Counted from the first letter of the stretch, positions 31,962 through 44,767 are shown. The stretch: 64,000 nt of DNA from Semisulcospira habei (GCA_036245525.1 BTPG01000008.1:32553323-32617322); one strand, 5' to 3'. Translations and numbers: made by a program. Notes: generated from the sequence alone by a model not told the origin.

Positions 31962-32230
31962 ATTTTGACTGTAATGCCAGTCAGTTTTGTGTGAGAGAGA
32001 CACCCACCCACTTTATTGGCAGAAACCCATTTTTTTCGGCATCTAGTGCCCCTGTTTCTAGAAAATGTCTATTTTATTTTAAGTTATAGAGCTTAGTTAT
32101 AAGGTGAGTTCTAAACATTCGCATCAATTCCAGAGCCCTAGAACAAATAGAAATATGGGAACCCATTTTCACATGAAATGGTAGGTAACCCACTGTGAGG
32201 CTTATGTGCGCCTGTGTGTCTGTGTGTGTG
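31962..32230 (+). repeat. dispersed repeat R1, copy 1
   Basis: About 270 bp closely similar to 60595-60845. Long identical blocks include TGTTTCTAGAAAATGTCTAT, TAGAGCTTAGTTATAAGGTG and AACCCATTTTCACAT. Both copies end in GT-rich sequence. No coding frame. Confidence 0.85.
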
Positions 32231-32259
32231 CGTGTTATAAGATGAATGTTGAGCGTTAT

Positions 32260-32445
32260 TATTTTGTGCAATTTTTATTTTATTTTATTGTTGCATGAAA
32301 TATGTGTAAATATAATTTATTATTATTATTATATTATTTTAATCTATTTTATGTTGTAGATGTTAGCAACGGCAAGTTTGTAAACTGACGATTTGTTTCT
32401 GTCAAAACTTTTTACCGTTGATAAATAAAGTTTTATCATCATCCA
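32260..32445 (+). mobile_element. LINE-like 3' tail
   Basis: AT-rich sequence ending with an AACGGCAAGTTTGTAAAC block, a TTTTTACCGTTGATAAATAAAG block and ATCATC repeats. The layout (hairpin arm, TTTGTAA, complementary arm, AATAAA, ATC repeats) parallels the LINE ends at 6500-6590 and 50341-50425, but the sequence is a different subfamily. Probably a severely 5'-truncated LINE. Confidence 0.45.
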
Positions 32446-32467
32446 CCCACCCACCCATCATCTCTCT

Positions 32468-32956
32468 CACACATATCGACGCGCTGTCAGAAGAATATGC
32501 GCTTGTACAGTATAATAGCATGTATCTAGTTAGTGTCAACCTCACTTCACACAAATTGCAGCAAGACTGAAATTATACCGTGAAATTCTAGTTTTGTCAC
32601 TATTTTTCTCAAGTCCTGAAGGCAAAGTGAAATTCCTGGCGCGTAAAATATAAAATTACGTACAAACTAAATTACGTCATGACAAATGACGTTTTTCAAA
32701 CCAATGAGGCATATATGGACTGTGCCCCTTATCAAAGACAATACATTATTTACTGTCTTTGCCCTTATAGAGTTCGCCGACACATTGGCAAATCTGGCAG
32801 GCTTTTTCAATAGGAGATGTTTCAACATCAGAATCAGGTCAAAGACAACAGGTACAGACCCTTGACAGCGAGGACAGCTCTCATATAATGGACTTTATGG
32901 GTTATGGCTCTCATATAGAAGAGACTTTGTGGGTTATGGTTCATCCCTTCTTGTTC
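32468..32956 (+). repeat. dispersed repeat R3, uninterrupted copy
   Basis: About 490 bp similar to the sequence split by the gypsy element at 50629-51024 and 57857-58156. Shared blocks include TCGACGCGCT, TTCTAGTTTTGTCAC, TATAAAATTACGTA, CATGACAAATGACGTTT and CAACATCAGAATCAGGTCAA. It provides the empty-site allele for the gypsy insertion. It has no coding frame. Related end sequences (AGAGACTTTGTGGG, CTTAAGTC) recur near 32990-33020 and 37258-37330. Confidence 0.85.
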
Positions 32957-34984
32957 TTAAGTCTGCGAAAGTATTGTGGGAAAGTGCATGCAAGCTCATT
33001 TAGAAGAGACTGTATGGGTATGGGCCATCCCATCTTGCTTCTTCCGAACGGCTGTGGCCCTACGCCAGCCCACAGAGCGTATAACACTGGCGCAAAGCGC
33101 CTTGTGTCTGTCGGCAGTGTTTGTGTGTGCCATTGTGCGGATAGGGGGTTAGGGTGGAGAGAAATGAATCGGGATAAAGCTTAAAAATAATAACTCTGAA
33201 TGTTCCTACAAGAAAAACGCACGTGTCACGACTAGGGAGGGACAGACGGGAATGAAAGATAGAATAGAGGTAGAACCCCCCAAATGTCCCGACTAGAGAG
33301 ATAGACGAGAATGAAGGTTAGGAGTAGAAGAGAAGAAAGAGATAGATAAAGAACCCTAGCGTCTGCCTCAAGACAGGTTACAGCTCAGCACAAGCAACAC
33401 AACACATTTACTTTACACCGACACTCAATCTTTATTACTATTACACTAACTATCCCCCTTTCCTTCCTTCCCACACTTCCCACCGACACTTCCCCTCCCT
33501 GCCCCCTACTCCCCTCCCCCTCCCGAAAAAAACAAAGGAAGAAACGAAAAATAAAAGGGAAAAAAAATAAACCAAGTTTAATACTACTTCCAAGGTTAGT
33601 ACTACTTCCGCAGCATCAGCAATGCATCGAGTGGCGGAAACAAACACTGCCCCCACGCTACGCAGCACTGTTGCCCCACAATAATAAAAAGTCAGGTTAC
33701 AGCCCTCCGAACTGACGGCTGGAAAAACGTCATTTACAACGTACTGTTCATATACAAGAATCATGGAACTACACCAAGGCAGAGTGAGTAACGGAAAGCT
33801 GAATAAGAATGGGACCACCGTGGTAAGTCGACGAACGCCTGTGGATCCCTCCCGTCCGGCTTCCTTAACGGTCGTACAGCTTCTCTCTCTGTCTCTCTCT
33901 CTCCGTTTCCCTGGCGCGAGGTCTGGTTGCAATGGCGACACGGCGGCTTCGGCAGTACAGATGACCGCGCCCCTTCCACGCCGACACTCAGTCCAGCGAG
34001 GCGTGGTCGGTTGGTCCTAATGCCCGTCGGGCCGGCCCTCCAACCGGTCCCGACCCCGAACGTCAAAATGCAAAACAAATGCAGAAGCCTAAACGGCCCC
34101 GTAAGTAACATAAACCAGAGGGTCCTAAAACCAGCTAACCACCATAACCACCCTGCTTTGTTTACAAAAACACTACCACTAACCATTCAAGCACTTGACC
34201 TTCACTCATATGACACGTGCTTTCCAAATCATTCCAAGATTTACACATAAACCAAAACAACTAAAGTTCTCAAACACTACATATAAACCTTCCTAACATT
34301 CTCTGCACTTCCACAACAAGCGAATACAACATTTCACTAACACATTCCACTAACCAATGCAACATTTCGCTACTAAACAGTTAAAAATAACTAATAATTA
34401 CAGAACCAAACAATAACGCCAAAACAATACTTCCCTTTAACACCCATCGAGTTCTACCCTCCTTTTTCCCCACGATACCCCTAGACCTAGCACATAGTAC
34501 AAAACACCTATAACAACCACAACATGACAAAACATCCGCACGCGAGATTTTTACCGCACTTACCTCCTCTGCGACCCGCCACAAACGCCGACACCCGTAG
34601 GCACAATAACCCCAGTCTCCGGCCTCCAACGACCACGGGACTGGACCGGCGCTGTGTCACCGACTCTCACAAACGGTCAGTCACTGACTACCAAACAGTC
34701 AGCTGGGCAAGACAACCTGGTCTAACCGAGTACAGCTGCGAACTAAACTATTATTCCCTTGCTACCGACAAGGTAAACTCGGCAGTGAACACACTGCCGC
34801 CTTCCACTAGCACGCCCCGCACGTGCAAAACAAGGAACACTAACCCGTCTCTACCAACATGAAAAACTACAACTCACTATTCCTACACTGACCGGTGCTT
34901 CGGCAACTTTCGACTACCACTGTCAAAACAGTCACTAACCGTGACAGCACGTGAGCTCAAGACAATACGTTACACTTGGATGAC
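32957..34984. other. no recognised gene
   Basis: Includes an imperfect direct repeat (33225-33262 and 33287-33322, GTCACGACTAG / GTCCCGACTAG followed by AGACGGGAATGAA-like sequence) and a C-rich plus strand from 33430 to 34860. Several overlapping open frames of 80-160 codons on both strands are of skewed composition and match no family. LTR-like or non-coding RNA origin cannot be excluded. Confidence 0.45.
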
Positions 34985-35274
34985 ATCCTCTTCTTGCTTT
35001 TGTTTTGTTTTAAAGTCTCTTCTGTTTATGGAAGAGACTTTTTAGGATGGGACTGACGCGGTGGAGCGCTTTAATATTGGCACGCATAATGTCATATGTG
35101 GGCTGGCCTCAACACTGACACTGACAGCAAAGTAACAAGACAAGATGAGCGGGATTTCATCCTGCAGTCTATCGTATTGTTTGGAGCTCAGATGCGTTTA
35201 TCTTTTAGGAACATTAAGAGTTGTTCATAATTGTAGGCTTATTATGCTGATCCATTTCCCTCCTCTCTACGCCA

Positions 35275-35485
35275 ACCTCTGATCAACACACACTTCGGCG
35301 CACACAAACAAAGACGGACACACGGCGCTTCCCGCCATTAGTACGCTCTGTGGGCTCGTGTAGCGACAGGAATTCATCTCCGTCTACTTTAACCCACCCT
35401 CTGATCCACACACACAGGCACACGGAAATAAAGACGGACTGACACACGGCGATTCCAGCCATTCATATGCTCTGTGGTCTGGCGT
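35275..35485. repeat. imperfect tandem duplication of about 120 bp
   Basis: 35275-35365 and 35397-35485 share CTCTGATC, AAAGACGGAC, ACACGGCG, CATTA/CATTC and GCTCTGTGG blocks in the same order. No coding content. Confidence 0.65.
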
Positions 35486-36123
35486 AGCAGAGCTATTCGG
35501 AAGAAGAATAATAGCACAAGCAGCAAAATGACGTCACTTCAAACTTCTCGTTATGGCATCATTAATCCCACGACGCCGTGTTCTTAGTGACGACTCGATG
35601 TTATACGTCACTCATCGCAGTACTAACATTTGACGTATCAGAGGATCAACTTTGCAATTTTCTTGCTGATTTTCACGCCTAGGGCTTATAGGTCACAATT
35701 TTGACCTAATCTTACCCCATGGCCGAGACAAACAGCAGACTTATGCAAACACTGTTTATGAAAAATCATGCGGGTATTAATGAGAAGATTTTTTTTTTTT
35801 TTTTGGTAAAAGAAAAATTAAAGTTATGTTAGCTGTTTTACAAATTATTCCGAATTATCCGATTTAATTATCACTCAAAATGTGCTGGTTAACGAACTCA
35901 TTTAATATCTCCCGTTTATTTAGCTATATGCAAAATATCGAGTAAAATAAGAAGAATTACGGACTCCAGTGTGGGTCAACCGGTTTTTGTGAAACAGACA
36001 TTTTCTCGCCAATGAGCATCTTAATAAAAAAAAAATTAAAAAAAGGTCTCGAGATAATTCTTTTAGAGAAAATATCCTAAAATTTCAAGCTTGTCCGTCC
36101 TCAAATGCGGGCTTTAGTCGCTG

Positions 36124-36223
<100 letters not shown>

Positions 36224-36548
36224 TGCTTTGGTGCCAAAAAGACGTTCTCTACTGACCAAGGTTTGCGTAGCTAGAAGTGACGTCATTTTTATCTTGTTAC
36301 TCCTTTGCCAGAATTTCTGCCCCGCACGCCTAAAACGTCATGTGCATGCTCCGGAATGCGCTCCGGTAGAATATTACGTCATGTCAAGCTGTACCTCGCT
36401 GTAGATCGAGCGCGCGCGCGTGTGTGTGCGGGGTGGATCTGGGGGTTTTCGGCGGTGTTTGGACGTAGTCTAGCGTCGTGGAGTCGTGGAGACCTTCTGT
36501 GTCGGGTTCCCCCCCCCCCCCCCCGTTGAGCTAAGTGATCCGGCCCTG

Positions 36549-36689
<141 letters not shown>

Positions 36690-37938
36690 CTGAAAAAAAC
36701 TCCGATGTTTATGTACGTACAAGCCTGTATACGTACAAGTGCTTCATTAGGGGGACTGGGGGGGGGGGGGAGCGGGCGGAGGAGGGGGGGGGGGGGCGGG
36801 GGTGTCTAGGAGAGCCTCCGAGCACATTGAAACTGGCTCACTCATTGAAGAGTTAAATGACCGTTTATAGGAAGTCGGTTGACCCACATTGGAGTCCGTG
36901 TTTTTTTTTGGTAATATTCACTTAAAATTTTGCATTTAGCTAGTTTGAAGAAAGACACTGGAAGAGTTAGTTAGCCAGCTTCGTACCTCTTTAACGTTTT
37001 CTAGAGAGAGAAAATTAATTGCAAAAAAATAAATGTCTGAAGTATGAATTCACGATTTGCGGAGAAGAATCAGACAGCGGCGGTGACATAAAAGCACAAA
37101 ACACGTCAGTTTTATAAAGTGTTCCTGAATTGACGCAAAGCACCAGCACGTCAGTATGAATTGACGCAATGCTCTCCTTCTCTTCCATTTAGTTTGGAAT
37201 GCAGTCTCTATCTTTGTTATGATGTACACGAGAGTATTGTGAAAAGAAGCGGGAAAATGCATGCTAGCTCATATAGGAGAGACTTTGTGGGCTTGTCTAT
37301 CCCATTCTTAAGTCCCTTCTATTTAAAAAAGATACTTTTTAGGATGGGTTGCGGTTGGGTGAATTTAATAGCATGTCCATGATGTCAAAGGCAAGTAGGC
37401 CCAAACCTCTTTCAACTGAAGTAAAAGATAAGCATTGCGTCATGTCTAGTTACGCTAATCTTGCTGCTGAACATACATTTGGCGCGAAAAGCGGTATGTG
37501 CGTATTGATGTGTGTGTGTGTGTGAGAGAGAGAGATGAATCTTTATTTATTCAGGATAAAGCTATTAGGCAACTCAATGCCTGTCTTACAAGCTGTCCTG
37601 TAAACAAACAACATAACAGGAAAATAAACAGAGCATGCAAATACTAACAATAATAATAATAATAAGAAGAAGAAGAAGAAGAGGAAGAAAAACTACGGGA
37701 AAAAAACGCAATGGAGAATTTGTAACTGCCTCCGATGCAAAAAGCAAGAGAACGAAACGCGTGCACAGCATTAATATTATACTCATCTAAGACAGTGTCA
37801 TAGAATCAGCAGCATCAATAGCGTATAGTGACACCGACAACACAATAGATGATCAGGTAGCAAATTTAAGGAGAAAGAGAAAAAATTTGACGTTTACGTG
37901 TTATCAGCAGATTTATTTTTATATGGCAAACTGTGAAG

Positions 37939-40854
37939 TCACGCTGATTGGAAGTGAGTGTGCAATGCACGTTTAAAATGGATTTTATCGCAAAATGATT
38001 TAATGTTTAATGGCAATGAGTTCCAGACAGAACTACCAGAAAATAGAAGGCTTGACTTGTAGAGATCTATCCGTGGGCGGGGTAAGTGAAGCAAGTCATT
38101 CCTCGTATGTAGGTGATGCCGAGGGCTGAAGTTAAATATCATGCGCAGATATTCCGGGGCTTGATAATGAAATATTTTGTGCATGAGGACGCATTTGTTA
38201 AATTTGAGTTGTTCCTTCAGTGTAAACAGGCCAAGGGATTTTATTTTCTCAGCCGTGGAAATAGGGTTAGGAATAATTAACTTAACTGAACGACGATACA
38301 GCGAGTTTAGTTTTTTAAAATGAAGTTCACTGCATTCGTCCCACAAAGAGGACGCATAGTCACAGTGGCTTTTAATGTGTGCGTGAAAGAACAATGTACA
38401 GCACTTTGTACTAAGAATATGTCTAAGTTTAGATAGCAGAAATACATTCCTGGACAAGGTTTTGCACAAACTGTCGATATGTGGCGACCAGTTCAGCTGG
38501 TCGTCAATTACAACTCCCAGTAGGCGGTGCCTGGATACTTGTTGGATAGGTTTATTGCCAAGTGACAGTTTCAGAGGGGCAGGATGTAGCTGACGCTTTT
38601 GGCGGGTTGTTATCAACATGCTTTTGGTTTTAGAAGTACTGATTAGCATGCGATTTTGCGCACACCAATCTGACACTTCATCGAGACTCTGCTGGAGGAT
38701 ACAATTTAGCGTCGTTTCACGTTTGTCTGATGTATGCAGAGTTGAATCGTCAGCAAAGAGTTCGCATTTAACCTCAGGATTTGAGATGGAAAGAGGTAGA
38801 TCATTGATGAATAAAGAAAATAAAAGAGGCCCTAGGATAGATCCTTGGGGAACTCCGTGCATCACTATACCTTCTTTCGAATACCGCCCATTTGAGTACA
38901 CCTTCTGTCGGCGGTTACTGAGGTAGGAGGAGAAAAAAGCTATAGAGTTCGAATCAAGCTTATATACTGAAAGTTTCTTTAAAAGAATGTTGTGATCGAC
39001 TAAATCAAATGCTTTGGTTAGGTCCAGAAAAACTGCACCATTTAATTTGGAATTGTTTATTGATGAGAGCCAAGAGTCAACAATGTGAACGAGGGCAGTA
39101 TGACATGAGTGTTTAGGTCTAAAACCAGACTGAAGAGATACGAGGAGGCGGTGATTCTCCAAGAATTGGAGTAGGTGCTTATGAACGTGTCTTTCTAGTG
39201 GCTTCGATAATAGTGATAACACTGAAATAGGACGGAAATCGTTTGGACTTTTGGGATCTGTACATTTGGGAATGGGGACAACTTTAGCATCTTTCATGGC
39301 ATCTGGAAAAATACCTTGCTTGATAGAAAGGTTGAATATAAATGTCAAGGTGTCAGCTGTGTATGGAAGGGACAATTTCAGTACCATGTTGTTTATTCCA
39401 TCCAGGCCACACGATTTACTTGTTAGAGTAGAAATATATTTACCTACTTCAAACACTGTCATAAGAGGTATGGAGAATGACGCACCTGTTGCAGACTCAC
39501 AGTGTGTGCGCAGTTTATCAGAACAACTGTAACTATCAGTGCCACTGGAAAAAGACTGTACAAGGGACTCAGCAATATTTAAAAAGTGGGAATTGAAGTC
39601 GTCTGGAGTTATGCCTGGAGAGGTAGCAGCATTGATGGAACTCCTCTTCTTTGTAAACAAATTGATTGCATTCCAGACACTTCGGGTATCTTTACCCTCT
39701 GCGATAACTTTTTCCGCAAGCGTTTTCTGTGCTTTTCTAACTAAGGATTTTACAAGATTACGTTGTTTCTTAAAATCCGCAAACTTTTTCTGTCGTTTTA
39801 AGTCATCTCTTATTTTCATTGCGTGAATGATGTCCTTTGACAACCAAGGCGGAAGGGTAGGGTGTTTAACGCGTTTAGTCCTTAGTGGGGCATGTTTATC
39901 GAGGACCCAAAGAAATAGCTTGTACCAAAGCGAGAGGGCTTCATTGGGATCATTAGTGTTATAAATAAGGTGAAAGGGCGTGATTGAGAGGTCATGAAGA
40001 AAGTCATCTTTGTTGAACTTTGTGTAAGACCTGTATGTGATGGTAGTGTGGTGTTTGTGCTGGGGTTTATCACGTTTAACTGAAAGATTAAAACAAGTAG
40101 GAAAGTGATCGCTAATGGCTACATTCGGCACGTGGACGTTTGTGACAGCGGGTGCATTAGTAGTATAGATGTGGTCAATCAATGTGGCGGATGACAAAGA
40201 AACTCTAGTGGGAGACCGAACCATCTGCTGCAGGCCAAATAATGAGGTGGTGCAATTCCACGCCGCATTACCAGTCTTTAGCAGGTCAATATTAAAATCG
40301 CCTAGAAGGTGTATATCTTTGTTGTGACGTTGTTGCACCTTATCCATCATGGTGACAAAATCATCATACCATGAAAATGTGGCTGAAGGGGTGCGATAAA
40401 TAAATCCAATTAGTGTGGGGGAAGATGTGTCACATTTCAGTTCAAGAAATAAACTTTCAACGTGACAAGACTCTAAATCCATGCGGCGGGTAACGTACTG
40501 GCGGATAGAGTTATGAATGTACACAGCTATACCGGTATGACCGGGGGATGATGCATCTCTACGGAATACAGCATAGTTATGAATGGAGATCGAGGCGTTA
40601 CTAATATGTTCCCTGAGTCTAGACTCAGTAAATCCAAATATATGAAAGGGTTGGGGTTGTGAAAGTAAAACAGTGGCGTCGGGCACTTTGTTGTATAAAT
40701 GATAAACGTTAAGGTGCCCTATCCGTAAATCATGCTTAGTCAGCGAACACTGATGTACATGTGGGCTACAGGCAGGCATGATGAAGCAACACGTGGGGGG
40801 AAAATGTGTACAAAAGTCAATTAAGAACAAATGAAAACTTTTGAACTCTAACAA
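37939..40854 (-). CDS. LINE ORF2 protein, APE endonuclease plus reverse transcriptase, intact
   Basis: A 971-codon frame with no interruption; a Met about 25 residues in (MPACSPH) is a plausible start. The endonuclease comes first: LRIGHLNVYHL (Asn), TESRL (Glu), LLGDFNIDLL (Asp, Asn) and AISDHFPT (Asp, His). Then comes reverse transcriptase: FRPISVLSLLSKPLE, GFRPKHSCHTAL, LDLTKAFDLVDHN, HGVPQGSILGPLLF and ELFADDSTLH with the catalytic Asp pair. The C-terminal segment has CKTLSRNVFLLSKL and RIDLYKSSLLFSGSSVWNS. All catalytic positions looked for are present. The protein would nick chromosomal DNA and copy LINE RNA by target-primed reverse transcription. It is the best preserved LINE protein in the window. 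Confidence 0.93.
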   Translation of the reverse strand: MLEFKSFHLFLIDFCTHFPPTCCFIMPACSPHVHQCSLTKHDLRIGHLNVYHLYNKVPDATVLLSQPQPFHIFGFTESRLREHISNASISIHNYAVFRRDASSPGHTGIAVYIHNSIRQYVTRRMDLESCHVESLFLELKCDTSSPTLIGFIYRTPSATFSWYDDFVTMMDKVQQRHNKDIHLLGDFNIDLLKTGNAAWNCTTSLFGLQQMVRSPTRVSLSSATLIDHIYTTNAPAVTNVHVPNVAISDHFPTCFNLSVKRDKPQHKHHTTITYRSYTKFNKDDFLHDLSITPFHLIYNTNDPNEALSLWYKLFLWVLDKHAPLRTKRVKHPTLPPWLSKDIIHAMKIRDDLKRQKKFADFKKQRNLVKSLVRKAQKTLAEKVIAEGKDTRSVWNAINLFTKKRSSINAATSPGITPDDFNSHFLNIAESLVQSFSSGTDSYSCSDKLRTHCESATGASFSIPLMTVFEVGKYISTLTSKSCGLDGINNMVLKLSLPYTADTLTFIFNLSIKQGIFPDAMKDAKVVPIPKCTDPKSPNDFRPISVLSLLSKPLERHVHKHLLQFLENHRLLVSLQSGFRPKHSCHTALVHIVDSWLSSINNSKLNGAVFLDLTKAFDLVDHNILLKKLSVYKLDSNSIAFFSSYLSNRRQKVYSNGRYSKEGIVMHGVPQGSILGPLLFSLFINDLPLSISNPEVKCELFADDSTLHTSDKRETTLNCILQQSLDEVSDWCAQNRMLISTSKTKSMLITTRQKRQLHPAPLKLSLGNKPIQQVSRHRLLGVVIDDQLNWSPHIDSLCKTLSRNVFLLSKLRHILSTKCCTLFFHAHIKSHCDYASSLWDECSELHFKKLNSLYRRSVKLIIPNPISTAEKIKSLGLFTLKEQLKFNKCVLMHKIFHYQAPEYLRMIFNFSPRHHLHTRNDLLHLPRPRIDLYKSSLLFSGSSVWNSLPLNIKSFCDKIHFKRALHTHFQSA

Positions 40855-41673
40855 AGTTAAACAAAACCCAGGAGAAACTACAGTGCTGAAATCTCAGCTC
40901 AGTCTATCGCTTTCGCTGCAGACAACGTCACACCCCACGCAGGGGAAATAATAGGTCGTTACGTTCTGTAGGCGAATGAGTCACTGAACGTATACCGTAT
41001 CTGCGATATATACAAATATCTAAACCGGCTCCTTAGCGTCACATCCCACATAGGAGAAATAATGTGTTGGTTACGTTCTGAAAAGCGAAATAAATGAGTC
41101 ACTGATCGGAGACCGTATAATATACGATACACACACTGGCTCCTTCGCTATATCAAGAAGAGTATATTTACTCCCTTTTGAAAGAAAAGAAAATGCAGAA
41201 AGATAATAATCGTCACCATTCACAGAAAAAAAAAATTCATGTCACTAATTAAATCCAAAGTGCTATTTGATTAAAAAAACTATATATTCAATGTCGGACA
41301 CTAAACAGTTTGCCAGATTGTCAGATTCATATTTCATAATTAATGAGAGGTAAGGTTTGTGCTGCACTGAGTGACTGTCTTTCCGTATGAGAGGGAAGGT
41401 GAGCGCCACACTGGTTGACTCCGTCGATTCACAGTAGAGAAGCGAGGGAGACAACCCATGTGGACATATAAATACGACATTGAGACATCATGGTACGCCG
41501 CGCAAGTTGTCTCCGTCGCTCCGCCAGAACGAATCAAGGGAGACAACGAGAGTGGGTTCAGAATGTCACTTCACTCAGTCAAGGGACGAACGATAGACGA
41601 CACTGATTGTGCCGGACGAACCACTGATGAGAATCGAGGGAGGCAAACAGTGTGGGATCACACTGAAATTCAC
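40855..41673 (-). other. ORF1-ORF2 spacer of LINE copy C
   Basis: No coding frame resembling a known family. It contains two imperfect direct repeats (40930-41000 and 41040-41110 share GTCACA/CCCAC and GTTACGTTCTG...GAGTCACTGA blocks) and two further repeated GAGGGAGACAA blocks near 41440-41545. Confidence 0.55.
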
Positions 41674-44033
41674 TCAGACGAGAGTCTCATAGTGCCGCCC
41701 ATGATACTCTGGACAGGGGATGTAGCCGTACCGGCCATGGCTAGGGGCAACAGGTGGCACAGGGAAAGCAACACTCCAAGTGGCAGGATCACAGGAAAAT
41801 TTGGGGGAAGGGGCCACGGGGTAGGAAACATGCTGATTGGTCAGTGGCTGGGGTGGATAATGCGGGGTGGGGAGGATGGGTACTTTACAGTTGAAATCTA
41901 AGGGTAGGTGACCGTTACGGTGCAAGCCTCCTAGAGGCGGCATGGGGGGTCCGTATTGCAGGCGGTCGTCACACAGTTGGCCGCAGCACAGGCTGGTGGG
42001 CAGAGCTAGACCGCATAGACGGCAGGGATGCACGAGCTGTGGACCTAAGGTTGAAGGCAAGTCGCGAGGCCCCCTCGGTGCTTGGATGGAAATTATCATT
42101 CTGTCTGTAGAGCAACTTACGTGGGGCCCCACCACGAGACAGAAACACTGGCACGTTGTCAATGTACAGAACCCTCGCCTGAACACACGCCGCCATCAGG
42201 TTCCTGTTGGATGGAATGATGGCGCTGTTGGCGGGGTGTCGACCAAAAGCAGGCAAAACAGACGACATTTTGACGGAGGCGCATGGAAACTTAATTTTTA
42301 CCAGTTTGAGGAGGGCGGCCCAGGTGTCCACACTGATCACTTGTCGGCGTTTGCATGTGTTGATCCCGACATGCAGAACGGCGAAAACAATGAGTGCGGT
42401 GCAGGAGGCTGCGAGTCGAGCCACGCCATCAATTCAGCAATGGACATGCCCGGCACGCATATCTTCTGCATAGGTACAGTCGGTGATACAATCTTGCTAC
42501 CCACCTCTCGCAAGATTGAATCACCTATTAGCACAGCAGTGACCCCAGGCAAAATCCTCTCTTTGGTCAAGACATCAGCGGGGATAGGGTGATCCTGATG
42601 TTGATCACGCTTGGGGCGGCACGTGTTGCTGAGCGATTCCATGCCTATATTTTTTACATGGACGTTTGTGCAGTCGTCAACAGAGAGGGCAGCAAAGCGA
42701 TTGGACACAGGCACGGCGGCGACTAAAACGTCACGGTATGAGGCTCGGTCAGTGTTGTGCGCTGGCTGGGTCGGCGAGGGAGTGGAGGGAGTGAGACCTG
42801 AGCTTTCAATGGATAACGGGGAAGCCATACCAACGGAGGGAGTCTTGGCTAGGTTGATGGCAGGCGGAGATTGGTCAGTGGGAACGGCCTGTCGGGGCTG
42901 AGAGGAGGTCAGGGATGGGCCAGGCTTGGTTGACAACAGAGTGCCGTCCACCTGTGCATCTGTCATCTGCTTCTTGGAGGGCTGGGAAGTGATGCGCAGT
43001 GAAGTAAACATTTTGTTGTGGTCACCAAGCTGAGACTTGAGTTTCTTGTTTTCAGCCTCCAGTGACTTGACACGACAACAAAGTTGTTCAAGCTGCTGGT
43101 GGAACTCGGCCTTGATGTCACGAATCTCAATCCGGACCAGCTCACGCACCTCTTTCTGTAAGTCATACACTGCACACATGGCTGTGTCGTGTTGAGAGCC
43201 GATCGCAGCACCGAGACCATCAACAACACGGCCGAGTTCCGCCAGCTTCTTGGCCGTGTCAGCTTGGAGCATGGAAGTAGACGGTTGCAAGGCAGAACAG
43301 GTGTCTGCGAGAGGGGGGCAACCGCCCGGGCTGTCACACTGGTCACTGGCCACCGAAGGGGTGGCGTCACAGGTACAGCCACTGCGGTCAATGCCGGCTG
43401 AAGCAACCTCGGCACTGCCAGTCGCGTTGTTTGAAACTGCACTGGCAGCCATATCATTGGCGCTGTCGTGGTCCTGGTCGATATTAGTACTTCCTGCTAC
43501 CTGCTCGAGACCTACACCGAGCGTGTCAGTATCGTCAGCTTTAGGGAGCTGTGAGCACATAGTGGCGCATGGTGGCAGGGCCCGTTGATCAGGAGGTTTA
43601 CCAGACATGCTATAGCTGGGGAGGAGGAGGTTCACGACTGACCTCAGTTTGCCGAATTCCTCTTCCACCCAGTCCACACACGCCTTCCCCTGGACTAGAA
43701 TTGTGCCCGTGGTATAGTAGATGGAGATTTTTAATAGCTTATTTCCATCAAGCGAGAGATCAAGCACTGATTTAAAAGTTCAGGAGGAAGGTCAGTGGCC
43801 AGGGGATGGGTGAGGGAGAGCGTCTGTGCGTGGTCCTTTTGGTGGTCAGCCCATGTAGAGGAAAGCTCAGGGGGTTTGTATGCAAACTGGTATCGTTCTC
43901 TTAAAGCATGCCTCCACACCGGCAAGTGAAGACCGTTTGTATCAAAAGTGATCTGATGCCAGTCTTTAGTTTTCTTAACTTTTTCCAAGGCAATGGAGTA
44001 TTTGGCTTTGATAGATCTCGTGTGCGGGGGCAT
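41674..44033 (-). pseudogene. LINE copy C ORF1, esterase type, frameshifted
   Basis: Three minus-strand frames follow each other with overlaps: 44033-43731 (N-terminus, MPPHTRSIKAKYS), 43767-42337 (a TTGTILVQGKACVDW module, Ser/Thr-rich linker, coiled coil near 43190-43020, then LIGDSIL, the GDS block of an SGNH hydrolase) and 42424-41969 (LHVGIN, the block-III Asn, and DNFHPSTEGASRL, the Asp/His block), then a Pro-rich tail to 41674. Frameshifts near 43745 and 42424 break the protein. The domain order matches LINE copy B ORF1. The first segment's module with WRHALRERYQ is typical of these LINE ORF1 proteins. As ORF2 is intact, the element is half dead. Confidence 0.8.
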
Positions 44034-44075
44034 GGCTTTAGTTTAGTGTCCTTCACTGGAGTTATCTAGTCCGCC

Positions 44076-44426
44076 ATCTTGTTAACACGAACACACAAGA
44101 TAGTCACACACTGGATTTATTTACAAGGAGCTGTTAGTGCACTGCAGAAAGGTCACCACAGTGCAAGGAATTAGTTATATGCCAGCATGATACCAGTGCG
44201 TGATAGGGATAGAGCTTTTATTAGGGAAAGACACTTGCGAGCGGGAGGTAATTGATCGACGTCAGCGCTCATGTTCCAAGTGACGCGCTTGGTACTCTAG
44301 TTCCATATGACGCGTCAGCCGCTCTAGTTCAAAGAACGCGTGACGCAAATGTACACAATCATTGAATCAATGTTTTCAATTCCAAAAGTAACTTTCAGTT
44401 GTGGACAAATTTGTTTTTAGATAAAA

Positions 44427-44477
<51 letters not shown>

Positions 44478-44767
44478 TGTGTGTTACGATTGTGGTTGTG
44501 TTGTTTTGTAAGAGCATGCATGTATTAATCGTAGGAAACGATCCGATATTTATTTGAGCTATCATGGTTACGAATCGCGTACATTTTTAGTCGGTAAGAT
44601 TTATCGTTCGCGCGTAGAGCGGAACTGGCTTTGTTATGATACGCTAAGATCAGTCCGGAAGTTTCTAGCAAAGTGGCAAGGAGAAGAGCGGTGAGTTTTT
44701 GTAATGCGTAGATTCGCTGAGAATAGACCAGAACGTTGGAGCAAAATCGTGCTCTATCTAGTGACCT
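44076..44767. other. no recognised gene; (GA)n array inside
   Basis: Short CG-containing repeats (ACGCG, 44270-44345) and a (GA)n microsatellite at 44432-44475. No coding family recognised. Confidence 0.5.

Larger units (their letters stand above)
37535..44075 (-). mobile_element. LINE copy C, near full length
   Basis: A minus-strand non-LTR retrotransposon with ORF1 (about 44033 to 41674), spacer, ORF2 (40854 to 37939) and a 3' untranslated region ending at about 37535. The 3' end carries the GGACAGCTTGTAAGA block, a hairpin, CTTTATCCTG and AATAAATAAAG and then runs into a CT/GT microsatellite. The 5' limit is set only by the first ORF1 Met and the preceding CCGCCATCTTG sequence. The same family as copies A and B. 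Confidence 0.85.

Noticed and set aside
33450..34186. Minus-strand frames of 141-163 codons
   Set aside because: Overlapping frames in compositionally skewed sequence without any recognised domain.
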